NCBI GenBank assembly: GCA_963931865.1
Contig: OZ007516.1
Location: 1,475,883-1,539,882, forward strand
Reading direction: 5' to 3'
Origin: Axinella damicornis
Taxonomy: Eukaryota > Porifera > Demospongiae > Axinellida > Axinellidae
Length of the DNA: 64,000 nucleotides
Shown here: positions 43,277-57,400 of the stretch, piece after piece
How positions within the stretch are numbered: the stretch's first letter is position 1
Layout: every line of letters starts with the position of its first letter
Position numbers and translations under genes: made by a program
Notes under the pieces: model-generated
Databases searched by the model: none
The model's input: the letters and a program-made list of their open reading frames with translations, nothing else
Told to the model about the DNA's origin: nothing

Positions 43277-46200
43277 TCATTTGAGCCAGGGTCTGTTAGC
43301 TGTGTATGGGTCCTTAGTTCTCTTCTGAAGGGTCTTGGAAGCCTCATCCAAACTGCTCACTGATGATCCGCGCAGAGTGTTTTTCCGATAGTCAGCAGGT
43401 CTGTAGGCTGCAGACTTCATTCCTGTAGAAGAGCAGTGACTGGTGAAGCACTGTTTTATGAACTGTGTGACAGGGAAGGTGGCAGTATGCAAAAGCAGAG
43501 GGCAATTGAAAATGTCAGCTGGCTTGTGTCACAGTATAACCTCCAAGTGACAGCCAATATTATGCTGGCAGCTGTACTGTATAACCTCCAAGTGACAGCC
43601 AATATTATGCTGGCAGCTGCAGACCAAAAATCCTTTCTGTACTGCAGGTGGCAAAGCTGTGGCGGAGGCCAGCAGGACAAGATGAAAACAATCAGCTACA
43701 AGACTGACTTAGCCTTGTTGAATCCTAGGCTCCTCCTGCCACTTGTACAGATTAGCCAGCCCTCACGCATTGCATGACACGCATTCGTTCACAAACTCAC
43801 GCTCTCATGCTATACCAAACCTCACACATTAAATGCTAGCCTACCGGGGCTTAATTTTTGGAGGAACATGAGCTATTACAGTAGCATATCTCACACATTC
43901 TATAGCACCATTTTACACATATTCACACTACATCTCATTTACTTGCTATGTAGTTGGTCAAGAGCGCATGATGACATCATCGTCATTGTTGGCATCTCAG
44001 CATGTACAATATGCAACAAAAACTGAGAGAACCGGGCTAGTCTTGACTATGGAAACGGACAATGTGCCTTAGCGTGACCAATGATACAAACCTGTGATGA
44101 TCTCATCAATGGCCCCATCGTAGATCTGAGGCAGAACATCAACACCCACCTCGTCCTGAAATGGAGCAGAGCAGAGCTAGAATGACAGTTTCAGGGACCC
44201 TCACTCCGCTAGTGCAGAGCAACGGAACTACTATTCCTTCACCAAACATAGTGTACTTGTGACCTTGTGTAAACAACGGGCAGTGATCGACCCTTGACTC
44301 CCATTTCTAATGCCATATCTAGTCTACAGGCAACAGCATGTATACAGACACACAGGGAAAGCCACCCCCAATACCTCGTTGTGTATGACTGTTTCGGCTC
44401 ACTTATTCCGACAACAGCACATGATGACATCATTGTCATTGCGGCAATGACAATGATGTCATCATGTGCTCTTGTTCTGACTAGTGAACAAAGACGAGTT
44501 ACACAGTCAGTCTAATGCAGCAACTACAAGAGCTTGATCCTGGAATTGGAATCTGGAATGTGATTGTAGATACAAGTCAGTACAAGTGTAGTACACTATT
44601 TTCGTGCTCATGTGAACTAGTCTCATTCCGAGACCCACCCCAAGGGATCTAGGAATGAGACTCCACCTTAATACACAGAGCAGGTGTGTACCTCTGCAGA
44701 AGCTTCACCGCCTTGGAGCCCTAGACCAGCAGCAAGATGCTGTGAGCAATAGACACACACATTATGACATCATGAGCAGCCATGTACAATATGCAACACT
44801 GCCACAGAACCCTATACCATAGCAACGACAACAGAACTCAGCACTACCTGACAACAGACCACATCAGCAAAGAATCAACTCTTCATAGGCAAATATGGTC
44901 TGTTGCCTGGGCCTACTGTGTGATACCATCATTGCCCTGTGTGATGACATCATTGCTCAGTAAAAGCTGCCATGTCATCAGTAATATATCACCGGCAGTA
45001 TCAACGTGAAAACTACACACAGCCTGCCGGCATGATTCCATGTTGCTACAATCTGTCGTTCCTTTTTCATGATGTCATCAATTGCATTATCATGACATAA
45101 GAACAAAATGGGCAATTTTGAGGGCCTTTGGGTGTCACAATTATAAGCAAACCACACACAGAAAACAAATTGTCCATTGCACGTTAGCTTTGCAAAATGA
45201 CATCATTCAATCCCATCTGGTGTGCTCCCAAAGGAGATGGCCGCATATCACTCTAGATTCTGTATCATAGAGTTGGATGCACAAATATACACAGTTGCTC
45301 TGGCCTGTTGGGGCCTCATGAACTCAGCAGCTCCAGTATCAAAATGATAGTTGAATAGTTATTCTGGGGTGCGCTGTACGTAGGCATGGTAACGGGAATG
45401 ACATCATTTCACAAAGAGTCTGGCACCAAAAAAGTCCAAAAAGCAGTACACACATGTACAGACAAACACGCACTATCAGTGACAAGTGATCTGCAGTGTA
45501 TAGTGAATATTGCAGCTGATGATTCCATGGTAACGTAAAGCGATACTGATTGCATAATTGATAATTAGTCCAAATCGATGTCAACATTCATTCCAGCAAG
45601 CAGACTTACAGCCCTTCGAAGTGTCATCCGAGCAAGGTTTTCCCCGTCCACTTTCTACAGAAAATAAATGAATACTATCACTATATAGTCATCGATTGAT
45701 CACCGTATCAGATCTGATCTGTGTGACAAAGTTGAATTGGTTCTCCATACGCTATGGGTCTACTCATCCAAAATGTAGCCTCATTCCTGGGCCTTCTCAC
45801 CCCAGCATTTGTCACTTGCAGTAGACAAAATGCTGGGGTGAGAAGGCCTGGGAACGAGGCTGTCCAAAACGTGGACGGGTCACTAACTGGACGAGGTACC
45901 ATCCGGAAGTCCTCCTTACCCTGAATCCATCCACAAACCTCTGGAGTACTGAGAACACGGCATTCGGCTGTGACTGCTTGGGACTCTCACCAAAGTACTG
46001 CACTACCTCCGTAAATGCCTCCTGGAGAATTTAGACTTGGACGATGACATCAAACACGTTCCAAGTTAGCTCTCAATGTCCCCCAGCGCACAAACTACTT
46101 ATTTCAGAATGCAAGCAGGTGGGCTATCTCTGTCAGCGTGCAGGTACCACTACGTTACCTTTGCAGTCTGAAAGTCAGTCTCAAGCTTTGTAACTCGTGG

Positions 46201-49200
46201 TTCAGCCTGCAGGCAAAATTTCTGCACAAAGAGAAGACAAGTCACTTGTAACAAGGAAATGACACAGGGGTAATCACTTCCATAAGCACCACCCCTATAG
46301 GTATGAGTGGGGTCACAATCCATGATTCCAATCACGAATATCCCGTGACTGTGCGGTCACACTGTTAACCAAACCATCCGTGATTCTGCGACCTTGGTGT
46401 GACCTCTTGACCTTTTGGCAGTATATGGAGTCAACATCACGTAGCCTTGTCCCAAGGCCATGCCATGTAGACATCATTTCAGGTTTGACTGTCAGACAGG
46501 ACAGTCACAGTGTAGCCTCATTCCTAGGCCATGGCCTGGGAATGAGGCTAAGTCACAGAGTGGATGGATTGTGCACCTTCAGTGGCTTGTTCTGTCGGTT
46601 GTTGATGAGTTCTGCAGTGGCCTCCTTCATTTCCCGGGTAATCTGTCTCAGGTCTGCACCCAGTAGGTCGAGTGATACTAGTTGAGAGGAAGGAGGGAAG
46701 GAGGGGGGAGGGGGGAGGGATGGAGGAAAGAGAGGGGAGGGAGGGGGAGGGATGGGGGGGAGGGGGGGAGGGAGGGAGTGGGAGGGAGGCAAGAGGGAGA
46801 AGGGATGGAGGGGGGAGGGAAGGGAGGAGGAAGGGGGGAGAGGAGTAAAGTATATAGTTGGCAGTTGTTATCCACACCATGGCTTCAGATACACACACAC
46901 ACCTGTAGCAGCTTTTTCGAGGTACTGGAGTTCACTGACAAAGTTCAGCAGGTGAGGAAAGTTCTCTCTCACTGTGGAGGCTATGAAATGCAGCACTGTC
47001 ATGCTGCGGTCTGAGGGTGCCCTTGTTTCTCTTATCTGGAGGGAGGGAGGGAGGGAGGGAGGGAGGGAGGGAGGGAGGGAGGGAGGGAGGGAGGGAGGGA
47101 GGGAGGGACGGAGGGAGGGGGAGGATAGAGTGTGTGGTGGGAGGAGGGTGAGTGACAGCACAACGTTAGCAAACCAGAACTCCTACAAACACAAAACTGT
47201 ACACTTTTCTCACAGTTGTAATCTCAGCTTACAATGTCCAGGGACTGCAGCTTGAATCCATACGCACCTCCTCTCTTGCTGCTGTTCATGTAGTTCCCGA
47301 ATGCCAAAATGATCTGACAAAGGAGACAACAATAGTAAGTACTCAGTGAGAGCTTAGGCTACGTAGCCTCATTCCCAGGCCATTTCCAACTCCAGCATTT
47401 TAGTATGGCAAGAATAGTAGGGAGGCCTGGTACCGATTTCATTATGTCTGTGGGAATTATTACTATGCCCTCTCCATTTTTCTTTGCTTGTCCATCTTTC
47501 CATTTCCTTGGTTGTCTGAGTGGACAGGAGAGCCGGGAGACAATGCTGTTGACACTTCAACGAGACTCCTCACCTCCAAAACCTTCCTGAAGTTCTGTGA
47601 GCTGACTACAGACTTGGACGCTGCTATCACTGCATCAACTTGCTGTATGCATGAGCAGAAAGAGAATCAACAGCTGAATTATTTGCGCAAGACTCACTGT
47701 CCCTCTCCTTCCATCCCCCTTTCTCCCTTCTCCTCCTCTCTCCTTCCTTCCTCCCACGTCCTCCTCCTCTTCTTCCTCTCCCTCGCTCCCTCCCCCCACC
47801 CTCCTCCCTCCTCCCTCCCACCCAGATCTCCTCCCACCACTCCCCCTCCCTCCCTCACTCCCTTGTTCACATTCAGCTTTCATTCTTATCTCTCTACCAT
47901 GATAGCAACAGTTATTACCCAAGGGAGAGAGAGGGGGAAGGAGGGAGGAAGGGTAGGAGGGAGGGAGGGTAGGAGGGATGAAGATAAGAAGTTGATAGTG
48001 GGATGGAGGGAGAGAAGAGAGTGAGAGGAGAGTTAGGAGGAAGACTTACAGGTGAAATCAGTTGCATATCTTCCTCAAAGTTGCCCATGAATAGCATCAC
48101 TTGCAGCCTGGTCTTGAGCCGGTCAATTTGGTGCAGCTGCAATGGAACAACACCCAACTTTGTGAATAACGTTCATTGATGGGGAGGGAAACCCAGGTTT
48201 CCCTGGTATATTTCGTCGGCGCGCGCGCAGGGGGAGGAGCCTGGGAACGAGGCTAGGTTTCTCCTACCTCTAAAAGGAATCTGTCATGTTCAGGGAGGTC
48301 TTTGGGGTTCTTCTTGTCCTGGACAAACTGCTGGAACTTCTTTCTCTCGTCCTCATTGGGTGTAATCTTGTTCAGGATATCCACACTCTCCAGCGGCAAT
48401 TGCTGCAGGTCCATCCTGGGGGAAGAGGTCATGTGACTTTATCGCATTGGTCATGTGACAAACTGCTCATGTGGTCAGTAATGTGATCACAATATTCATG
48501 TGGCTGCAGTAATGGACATATGACTATTCAGCCATTAGTGTCACACACTGGTTATCTAACAGTCATGTGACTGCTGCAATGGTCATGTGTTACCACTGTT
48601 ACAACTCACGTAGTGATGGATTGCTTGAGAGCAGTGGAGGAGCAGGTGACCTTCCTCCTCGCTATGGCAACATTCTGCGACCGGTTAGGATCCAACAGAC
48701 TTTGTCTGGCCGCCTTTCGAATGGAAGGATCTGACTTGGGTGTCCTAGGAAGCGGTGGTTCACTCTGACCCTTTGTTTTGAATGCTTCTTCGAACTCTAA
48801 AAGATCGAGTTCTTTCAGAATGGTTTCATCATCCAGCTGGGTGAAGACGGTTCCAGCAATCTGTGTCGGAGGGATGCTAACCCAGTTCAACAACGGCAAA
48901 CGGTACTTAGTCTCAATCTTCCTCTTCATCGGGTAGAGTGCTATGCGGGTTAAGATCACAGAGACGTATCAATAAGATGATCGAACCCGTGCATTGTATA
49001 GTGTTCACACAAAATTAATTATGGAAGTGAAATATACCGCCAGGTGGGGACAGTTGGTACTTAAAGCTAACTTTTATCTGTTTGAGAGCCTTCTTTGGGG
49101 CAATGGCACAGGTGGATTCCGCCACATGAATTGTCACTTGCTCTGCTGCTCATATTGTGATACACAGGTTACAAGGCTAAAGATAGCTAGTCATTTCTGC

Positions 49201-50002
49201 TTGTGCCCGGGGCATGCAGCCGCTTCTCACATGCTCTGGGTATGATAGCCAGTTGCTTGCAGCCGCTTCTCACATGCTCTGGGTATGATAGCCAGTTGCT
49301 TGTACTTGTATCCAGGCCATGTGGCCGGGGCTGGGTACGATCGAGGCTATAAAGATAGTCAGCCATTTCTGTTTGACCCGGGGCATGCAGTCTCCTCTCA
49401 CATATAATTAGAGATTAAATTCCAAAATATTTGGGAATTCCCTTGCCGAAATTAGAGACCATTTGCGTGAAGGGGTGCCGAATAATTCATATGCCTCTAG
49501 GTACGATAGTCAGTTGTACTTACACACTCCTTTGCGTCCGGGGAACCCAGGAGGAGGGGGCGGGGCTCCAGGGGGAGGGGGAGGGGGTGGAGCACCAGGC
49601 CCTCCAGGCGGTGGGGGTGGAGGTGGAATTGGTCCCCCAGGGGGAGGGGGCGGGGGTGGGGGGATTGGTCCCCCAGGGGGAGGGGGTGGTGGAGGTATAG
49701 GCTACAGAGGAGGAAGAGGAGCATACTATATTTGTAGTTGTTAATTAAAGCAAGTATGTCCGAAGGTTGATACAAAGTATGTGCAAAGTGTATTGAACTG
49801 GATTAGGAATGCAGGCAGCTGCAGTTATAGTATATGAGTAAGCTTGCAGCTGTACTCTGAGTAAAGATGCTCCACTAGCTTACAGAGGGTGAGGCGGAGC
49901 TTGAGAGATCATCAGGCAGCGCTGATCCTCCTCTTCCCTCCTTCACCATCTTCTTCAGCTCCGCAAGCTGCTTTTCAAGATCAGCTGCATGTGTGTATGT
50001 AT

Positions 50003-50050
<48 letters not shown>

Positions 50051-53000
50051 GTGTGGTAGGAGGGGGGATGTAGAGACACAACAGGAAGACAACAAATGAT
50101 ATTTTATGTTCATTATGTACTCATAACACTATAGCCTCGTTCCCAGGCCGCCTGGCCTGGGAACAAGCCTAATAACAAGTAGCTGTTCCAAGTACTGGCA
50201 TAAGCATTCAGATCTTACTCCTTAGGAAAGAATTGGGTAGATAAACAAGGCAGCTGGAAGGTGGCAGCTACCCGCCACTGCATAAACATGGCATTGTATG
50301 ATTCCCACCTATTCTTTTAAGGGACTGGAACTCTGCTGCTTGGTGCTTCTCTTGCAGCTGAGGAGGAAAAGGGGTGAGACTCATGGTGGACAATTGCATG
50401 CCTATATACACAACATAGTCTTTGGATCAACAGTAACTGTAGAGTACACAAACTGAAAGTTTGCTTTGAACTCACCTCTTGCATTTGTGATTCAGCTGCC
50501 TCCACAGCTGCCAAAGCAGCTGCCTTTGTCTGAGAATCTTCCACCTAGAAGCCAGGAGAGGGAATGTCGTTACATCATAGTGATGTCACAGTGCATTAGA
50601 GAAAGGTTCGCATTACCAGTGAGGCAACATTGAAATAGTTCTGTTCGTAGGCGATAATTTGTCCCAGTAGGTGTGGTGCCACTGTTGGAGAGCTCTTCAA
50701 TTCCTGTATGAAGAAGGGAGAGGGAGGGAGAGGGAGGGAGAGGGAGGGAGAGGGGGAGAGAGGGGGGGAGGAAGGGAGGGAGGGAGGGAGGGAGGGAGGG
50801 AGGGAGGGAGGGAGGGAGGGAGGGAGGGAGGGAGGGAGGGAGGGAGGGAGGGAGGGAGGGAGGCAGGGAGGGAGGGACAGAGGGAGGGAGGGAGGGAGGG
50901 AGGGAGGGAGGGAGGGAGGGAGGGAGGGAGGGAGGGAGGGAGGGAGGGAGGGAGGCAGGGAGGGAGGGATGGAGGGAGGCAGGGAGGGAGGGAGGAGAAG
51001 GAGCAGAGGGAGAAAGGAAGGGTGTGCTTTATCATTTGTCTTCCTAAGCGTCCCCGCCTCCAGGGTTCAAAGGAGAAAGTGTAGGCTTTTCCCACTTACG
51101 TCAAGATAATCGTCCAATCCCAGTAGTGTAAACTCGTACTGCAAGTGAACACGCAAGTTCATGTCCTCGGCCGAGTGCACAATCACATTGATGAAATTCA
51201 TACAAGCCACACGGAAATCCGGTGAAGCCGTGGAAGCCATGAAAAACTGCACCAGTCTCTCAAATCTGTGCTGTTCACCATTTACTTTCTTGAAGTTGTC
51301 AACAGCCTCTATGATTTTTTCGTGACCTCCCTTCACCAGACAAACAGCTGCCAACAGCTCAATTACTGTGATTACAGTTCTGTATGAGAGGGTGTGGAGG
51401 GGAACGGGCAGAGGTGTGGAGGAGGGAGGAGGTTGGAGGAGAGGGGAGGCAGCGTGGAGGATAGGAGAGTTGGTGTGGAGGAGAGGGGAGTTGGTGTGGA
51501 GGAGAGGGGAGTTGGTGTGGAGGAGAGGAGAGGTGTGGAGGAGGTTGGAGGAGAGGGGAGGTAGTGTGGAGGAGGTTGGAGGAGAGGGGAGGTAGTGTGG
51601 AGGATAGGAGAGTTGGTGTGGAGGAGAGGAGAGGTGTGGAGGAGGGAGGAGGTTGGAGGAGAGGGGAGGTAGTGTGGAGGATAGGAGAGTTAGTGTGGAG
51701 GAGAGGAGAGGTGTGGAGGAGGTTGGAGGAGAGGGGAGGTAGTGTGGAGGATAGGAGAGTTGGTGTGGAGGAGAGGTGTGGAGGAGGGAGGAGGTTGGAG
51801 GAGAGGGGAGGTAGTGTGGAGGATAGGAGAGTTGGTGTGGAGGAGAGGAGAAGTGTGGAGGAGGGAGGAGGTTGGAGGAGAGGGGAGGTAGTGTGGAGGA
51901 TAGGAGAGGTGTGGAGGAGAGGAGGTGTGGAGGAGAGGAGAGGTGTGGAGGAGAGGAGAGGTGTGGAGGAGAGGAGAGGTGTGTGGAAGAGATGGGAGAG
52001 GTGTGGAGGGGAGCAGAGAGAAGAAGAGGAAAGGGAGGAGAAGAGAAAGGGAAGAGGGACAGAATGAGGGTGACAGATACAATGACAGATGCAGCGCAGA
52101 GGAAGTTACACACTATTCAGGAACCTGTGTGTATAGTGGTCACCCATGGGACAGATGGCTGCATTGGATGGGACCAGCAGTGGTGACCATAATAGACAGG
52201 TGGCTACCTTAAACAGTGCATTACCACTATAGGCAGGTTCCATTGAACAATAGCTAGCTGGAACATGTGATTAACACGTGATTTCCACACACAGTTCATG
52301 CGAAGTATATGTCCTTACCTGGGCGTGCCATAGAACATGGAGAGCGCCATGCTGGTGATGGCTTTAGAGTTCTTCATGACAGCTGCAAAACCATGCTAGA
52401 TGGTGAAGAAGACGAAGCTACAGTGTGATGTAAACTTAGCCTCGTTCCCAGGCCTCTCCCATATTTCATCCCAATTTTTTCTCCACAGTTGCGAGACAAA
52501 ATCTGGGAGGTCTGGGAACGAGGCTAGCTTCTGATTGCTTACTCCCAAGCTGTAACCATGACAACCACAATTACAACCAAGCCTTACACTCGCTGTTAAA
52601 CATTGGCATCTCAGGCATCTAGAATAGCATATTCCATTGTCCTAAAACAGGTCATTACCAGTCTTCACTGATCCTTCCACCAACCCAGTAAATGCAGTAT
52701 TTGCTTGTTTAATTGGTTTCAGGTTACCTGTGGGTAAACAACTGGATACCTTATCCATGCTTATGCTCCTGTTCACAAAATGTAGCCATATTTAGTAAAC
52801 TGTTACTTCACTTCAAGATTCAGTTTGAGATATCATGCTTGATCATGAACCCATTTCTTGTCACAAGACTTCACTGTCATGTGACCATCATGTGACACTC
52901 ACAGAATTGTTCATGAGAGCCTTGAGGCAAAGCACACAGATGTGCATGTCAGAAACCTCTGCCTTCCCACCAGGTGAGGTAGGGGGTGTGGAAGGTCGGT

Positions 53001-54380
53001 AGGTGAGCACGCTGTCCAGGCTGTGAGCGCGCTTCAGATTCAACTTTTGGACTCTGTAAAATTGTGAAGGATAGGAGGAGGGAGTAGTGTTGGAGTGGGG
53101 AGGATGTGCACGTTTGGTTGTATAATTGTAGAAGGAAAGTAGGAAGGAGGGAGGGAGGGAGGGAGGGAGGCAGGGAGGGAGGGAGGGAGGGAGGGAGGGA
53201 GGGAGGGAGGGAGGGAGGGAGGGAGGGAGGGAGGGAGGGAGGGAGGGAGTTCAGCAGAAGCAGTGATGTTGTTCATATTTTGATTGCTCAATACTAGTAA
53301 TCAGTCACTCACGCTTGTATTTCAATCTGGTATCTGAAGTCCATGTAGCCCACTAGAGCTTGCAAACCCAGGTTGTCTTCGTTCAGAAACTCCTGCACCC
53401 AGCTGGAGAGAGAGAAGAAAAGGGAGTGAAAGAGAAAAAAAAATTGAGGGAAGGAGGAAGGGGAAGAGGAAAGGAAGGAGGAGTGAGGGGGAGGGGGAAG
53501 AGAGCAGTGAGGGAAGGAAATCTAGGGCTTCATTTGCCCGGCTGTTCAGACCTGATGTTGTTCGTCCTCAGGGATATCTCGAGGCCCTGCAGTGCATGGA
53601 CCACAGACGGTTCACTGGCTTTCCTCCGTGCCTTCTTTGGGCCATCCGTCTCCATAACATACTGCAGCTTTGAGATGTACTCCATGGGAGGGGACTGTCT
53701 TCTTCTGCGCGTGTTGTCTCGGACCAGCTGCCATTTTTTGTCATCAGAGCTTTCCATCACTGCTGCTTTCTTGTCCTCTGGGAGGTCCATTGATGTCTGG
53801 TATGGGTGTGTGTGTGTGTGTGTTGTGTGAGTATACGAGATACGGGTAGACGGGAGATGTGTGTGGAGGAGACAAGAGGAGGACATGAAGGTACAAAGGT
53901 CAAGGTCTGGAGAGATGGATATGCAGCACCTATGGAGATGGTATGTGTGTAAAAAGGTTTTTTGTCGTGTGTATGTGTACCTTAAGTGTTTATGCATGTG
54001 TGCAAGCATATTGTGTGCGTGTGAGTTTGTTGTGCATGCATTTATGTGTGTGTAAATGTGTGTGAGAATGTTGTGTGTTGTGCATCGTAGGCGGTAGAAC
54101 AGGTCCGGCAGACCCGGACCAATGTTTAATTTGTTGTATGGCGCATGAAAAAGCGAGCAGTTGTGATCTCAGAAGTCCTAAATTCCCAAGCGTTCTGAGG
54201 CCGACCCCCCTACAAGGGCGTGCTTCGTACGCCAGCCTACTACCGACAAAAAATTTCCGTGCTTCATACGGACAATCAGCTGCTCTCTGCATATATGCAT
54301 AACCCCTCCACTATAATTACTATTTTTTGCCTGACCAAAGCTCAAATGCTTCTGCCGCCCCTGTGCATGCGTGTGTGTTT

Positions 54381-54429
<49 letters not shown>

Positions 54430-57400
54430 GTATTGTGCATTATGTGGTGCATGCATGAGTGATTACGTATGTGTGTGAGCGTTGCGTGTGTGCTATACAT
54501 GTGTGTGTATTGATGCTGAAACCAACACCATTAAGATGACAATAAGCACAGCCACAACAACCTATCAGTCCATTCGTAGAGCAGCATTCGAAAGACGATT
54601 CCTCTTTGAAAAGAAGTACACATCATGGATGCGTTGGCCCGCCACTAGAGAACAGTTTATAGACTGCCACTTGCTGTTTTACACGCTTTATACGATTGAG
54701 GGACACATCTGTTCTGCAAAAGTAGCCTCCAGTTCCCAGACCTTGTCCAAACATGAGAGGGCCAGTTGGAACTAGCCTCATTCCCAGGCCCGAGACGGCC
54801 CTCTCTCGGGCCTGGGAACGAGGCTAAGTTGGAACTGTACTATATATAGCGGTCAGTCTCTAAGGCAGACAATTAGGCTATATAGTCCCACTTGCACTAA
54901 TCCTGTGTACAAATGACCTACAGCAGCCACCTGTCTATAGTCACCAAAATGTTGGTTCCATGGTGACCACTGCAGACAAGTTCTGTCCTCCACACACACT
55001 GCACTTCAAAGGAATGATGCATAAACAGGGTCAGTGAGTTTCTATACAGCTGCACAGCATGTTTATAGCAGGTGCTCACCAATTCCCATTGCTTATTCTC
55101 ACTAATGTCAACAGCAGGAGGACGCTGGCTAGAAGTAGGCTTAGCAGCTTTCCAACTCACTCTGTACACCCAGCATCCTGACCAAACTAACTTATAGTGC
55201 TGGCCGAGGACGTGGAGTACTTACACTTAATCAGACAAAGTTTCTGTTATTGCAGCTGTAATTTTCATCTGACAACATTTGTCATTGCTGCTTGTTATCT
55301 CCATGGCAACATGGACTGTGAAACAAGCTATAAGTTGATGTGTGAACATGACAAGGCCAGTTCATTCATTTCTGTCTTGCGGCCTTTTATTGTGGCAACA
55401 CAAAATGAACTCCAGACCAGCCAAACTGACAGTCGTGACACAACGTTTCTGGCTGCTGTGGCATTCTAACCACCCAACTACCTGAGATTGCTGGAATAAT
55501 TTTGGACTAGGATCAGGGGAGGTAAACCAATGCTAGCAAACAGCTCCAGGTCCATATAAGGCATGTGTAAATTACAATGCCCTCTGTACTGCCAACAACA
55601 AAACAAACCACAAGCAGCGTGCTAGCAGTGAACCATATCCCCTTATAAGGAAGGACATTTGGTTATACCACATTGCATCATCAGTTTGAGAGCTGCAGTT
55701 GTACTCTGTTAGCTAAGTCAGAGAGGTCCCCCTTACGGTAGGCGTAACTTGTTGCCTAGGGCACAACATTTTGGCCAATAGCTCCCATTCACTCTGTACA
55801 CTGCCACCAATATATAGCTCCAACATATACTTGCTCACACCACAGATGTGAGAAATACTGTTAACAGTCATTTAGCCATGAGTGACTACTGGCACCTACC
55901 AAGACAGCATTGACTACATTCTTGCTAGTTAGCAGGTCAAGCTAAAAGCGCCAATCTTCAACATCATGTGCGACAGATTAACACCTAGCTCTTGATGGTG
56001 TTTAACATGGATACTGACACACATGCACTCGAAGGGTTGAACATGCACAACTAACTTTTAATGAAGGAGGGGGAGTGAGGAGGATGAAAGGAAGGAAGAG
56101 GGGGACGGGCAATAGGGACAGTCACAGCAGGGAGTGGTTCAAGAGAAAGAGGAGGGGGAGGAGGAGGAGGAGGGGGAAGAGGAGGAGGAGGAGGAGGAGG
56201 AGGAGGAGGAGGAGGAGGAAGAGGTGGAGGAGGAGGAAGAGGAGGAGGAGGAAAAGGTGGGAGGAGGAGGACGAGGAGAGGGAGTAGGAAGAAGAAACTC
56301 ATACTGAGAATTGTCTGGATCTCAACATCAAGGTCTATGGCAGTCAAACAATCACATCATAGTTTGTCGCTAATTGTCATGTAACGTAACTTATAAGATT
56401 CCTGTTACTCCGAGGTTGTCAACCAGGTTTAGCAAGTAGATGATTGGAGGTATAGGCTATACACACAGCTATATTTCCAGGTTGTGAGTATGCCGCAATT
56501 CCTCACAGCAGCAGGTCTCTTGGCATGGCAGTTTCGTAATGCTCTTAGCTATGTACAACAGCCTACATAACCTGTCAGTACACGGCTACATGCGTACAGT
56601 CTGTGTGCAAGATTGTTCACACCTGGCGTGCTTTGAACACCAACAGTCAATAGAAATAGTTTCCACTGAGAAGACCTAGTGGTAGTCAGGCTGTTTGTGT
56701 GCTAAGGTGGTAGCCTCGTTCCCAGGCTGTTCCCACCTCCACTCCGTGATCACTTGCAGTATGCGAATACTCAGAGGGAGAAGGCCTGATATACAGATGG
56801 TAGACACACAGGGGTGGTGCCCGATTGTACCAATTCCCGTTTCATGTTGACCCATCCTTGGTGTCATGAATGAATGGTATAATGCTGCCTTGTGAATGCA
56901 GCCCTCAGACTGGCATTATAAGAAAGCTATTCGTCAGGCAGTGCCCCCCCCCCCCCCCCCCCCCCCCCTGCATCTAGCTATGTACGTACACCATTCTCTA
57001 TCAGCAGACATGTGTCCTGATAAGAAAGAGAAAGCACTTTCTATAAGGGAATTGATGGCAGTTTTGGGATTAAATTAGAGCTCAGGGACATAGTGATGGC
57101 AGATTAACATGTCATTAGAGCTCATGGGCTGGGCATATTCACAGCAACCTGTTTAGTCTCCACTCTAATTAGCTGCCTGTCAGGGTAGTTGCATCCTCCC
57201 AAACTCTTGTGGGATCTTGTGCAATTACTCTTCCTGCAGTTTTATTCCTGACTGCCAAGTACTATGGTGATAGCACGCATAGAGGCAGTGAGTGGTGAGT
57301 TATAACATCACCAAACAATGATGAGCTCTAGATAGATTTCACCAGTGGTGATGATATTTATATCGATATGCTAGGCCATCATCTATGTAAACACAGATAA

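Noticed and set aside
47488..48024. 178-codon plus-strand ORF
   Set aside because: It is antisense to formin exon 15 and low-complexity pyrimidine sequence.
50671..51109. Long GREGGREGG / PPSLPPSL ORFs on both strands
   Set aside because: They are translations of the (GGGA)n array in formin intron 6.
51067..52113. 348-codon minus-strand ORF and the 167-codon plus-strand ORF across the same region
   Set aside because: Only the part 51100-51379 is real (formin exon 6). The rest is translation of a minisatellite, open on both strands because of its composition.
54918..55169. Minus-strand segment reading [11 protein letters not shown], resembling the formin KKWELI motif
   Set aside because: The bona fide motif (DDKKWQLV) is in exon 2 at 53552-53796, which joins in phase to exon 1. 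This segment is not needed and may be chance or a weak duplicate.
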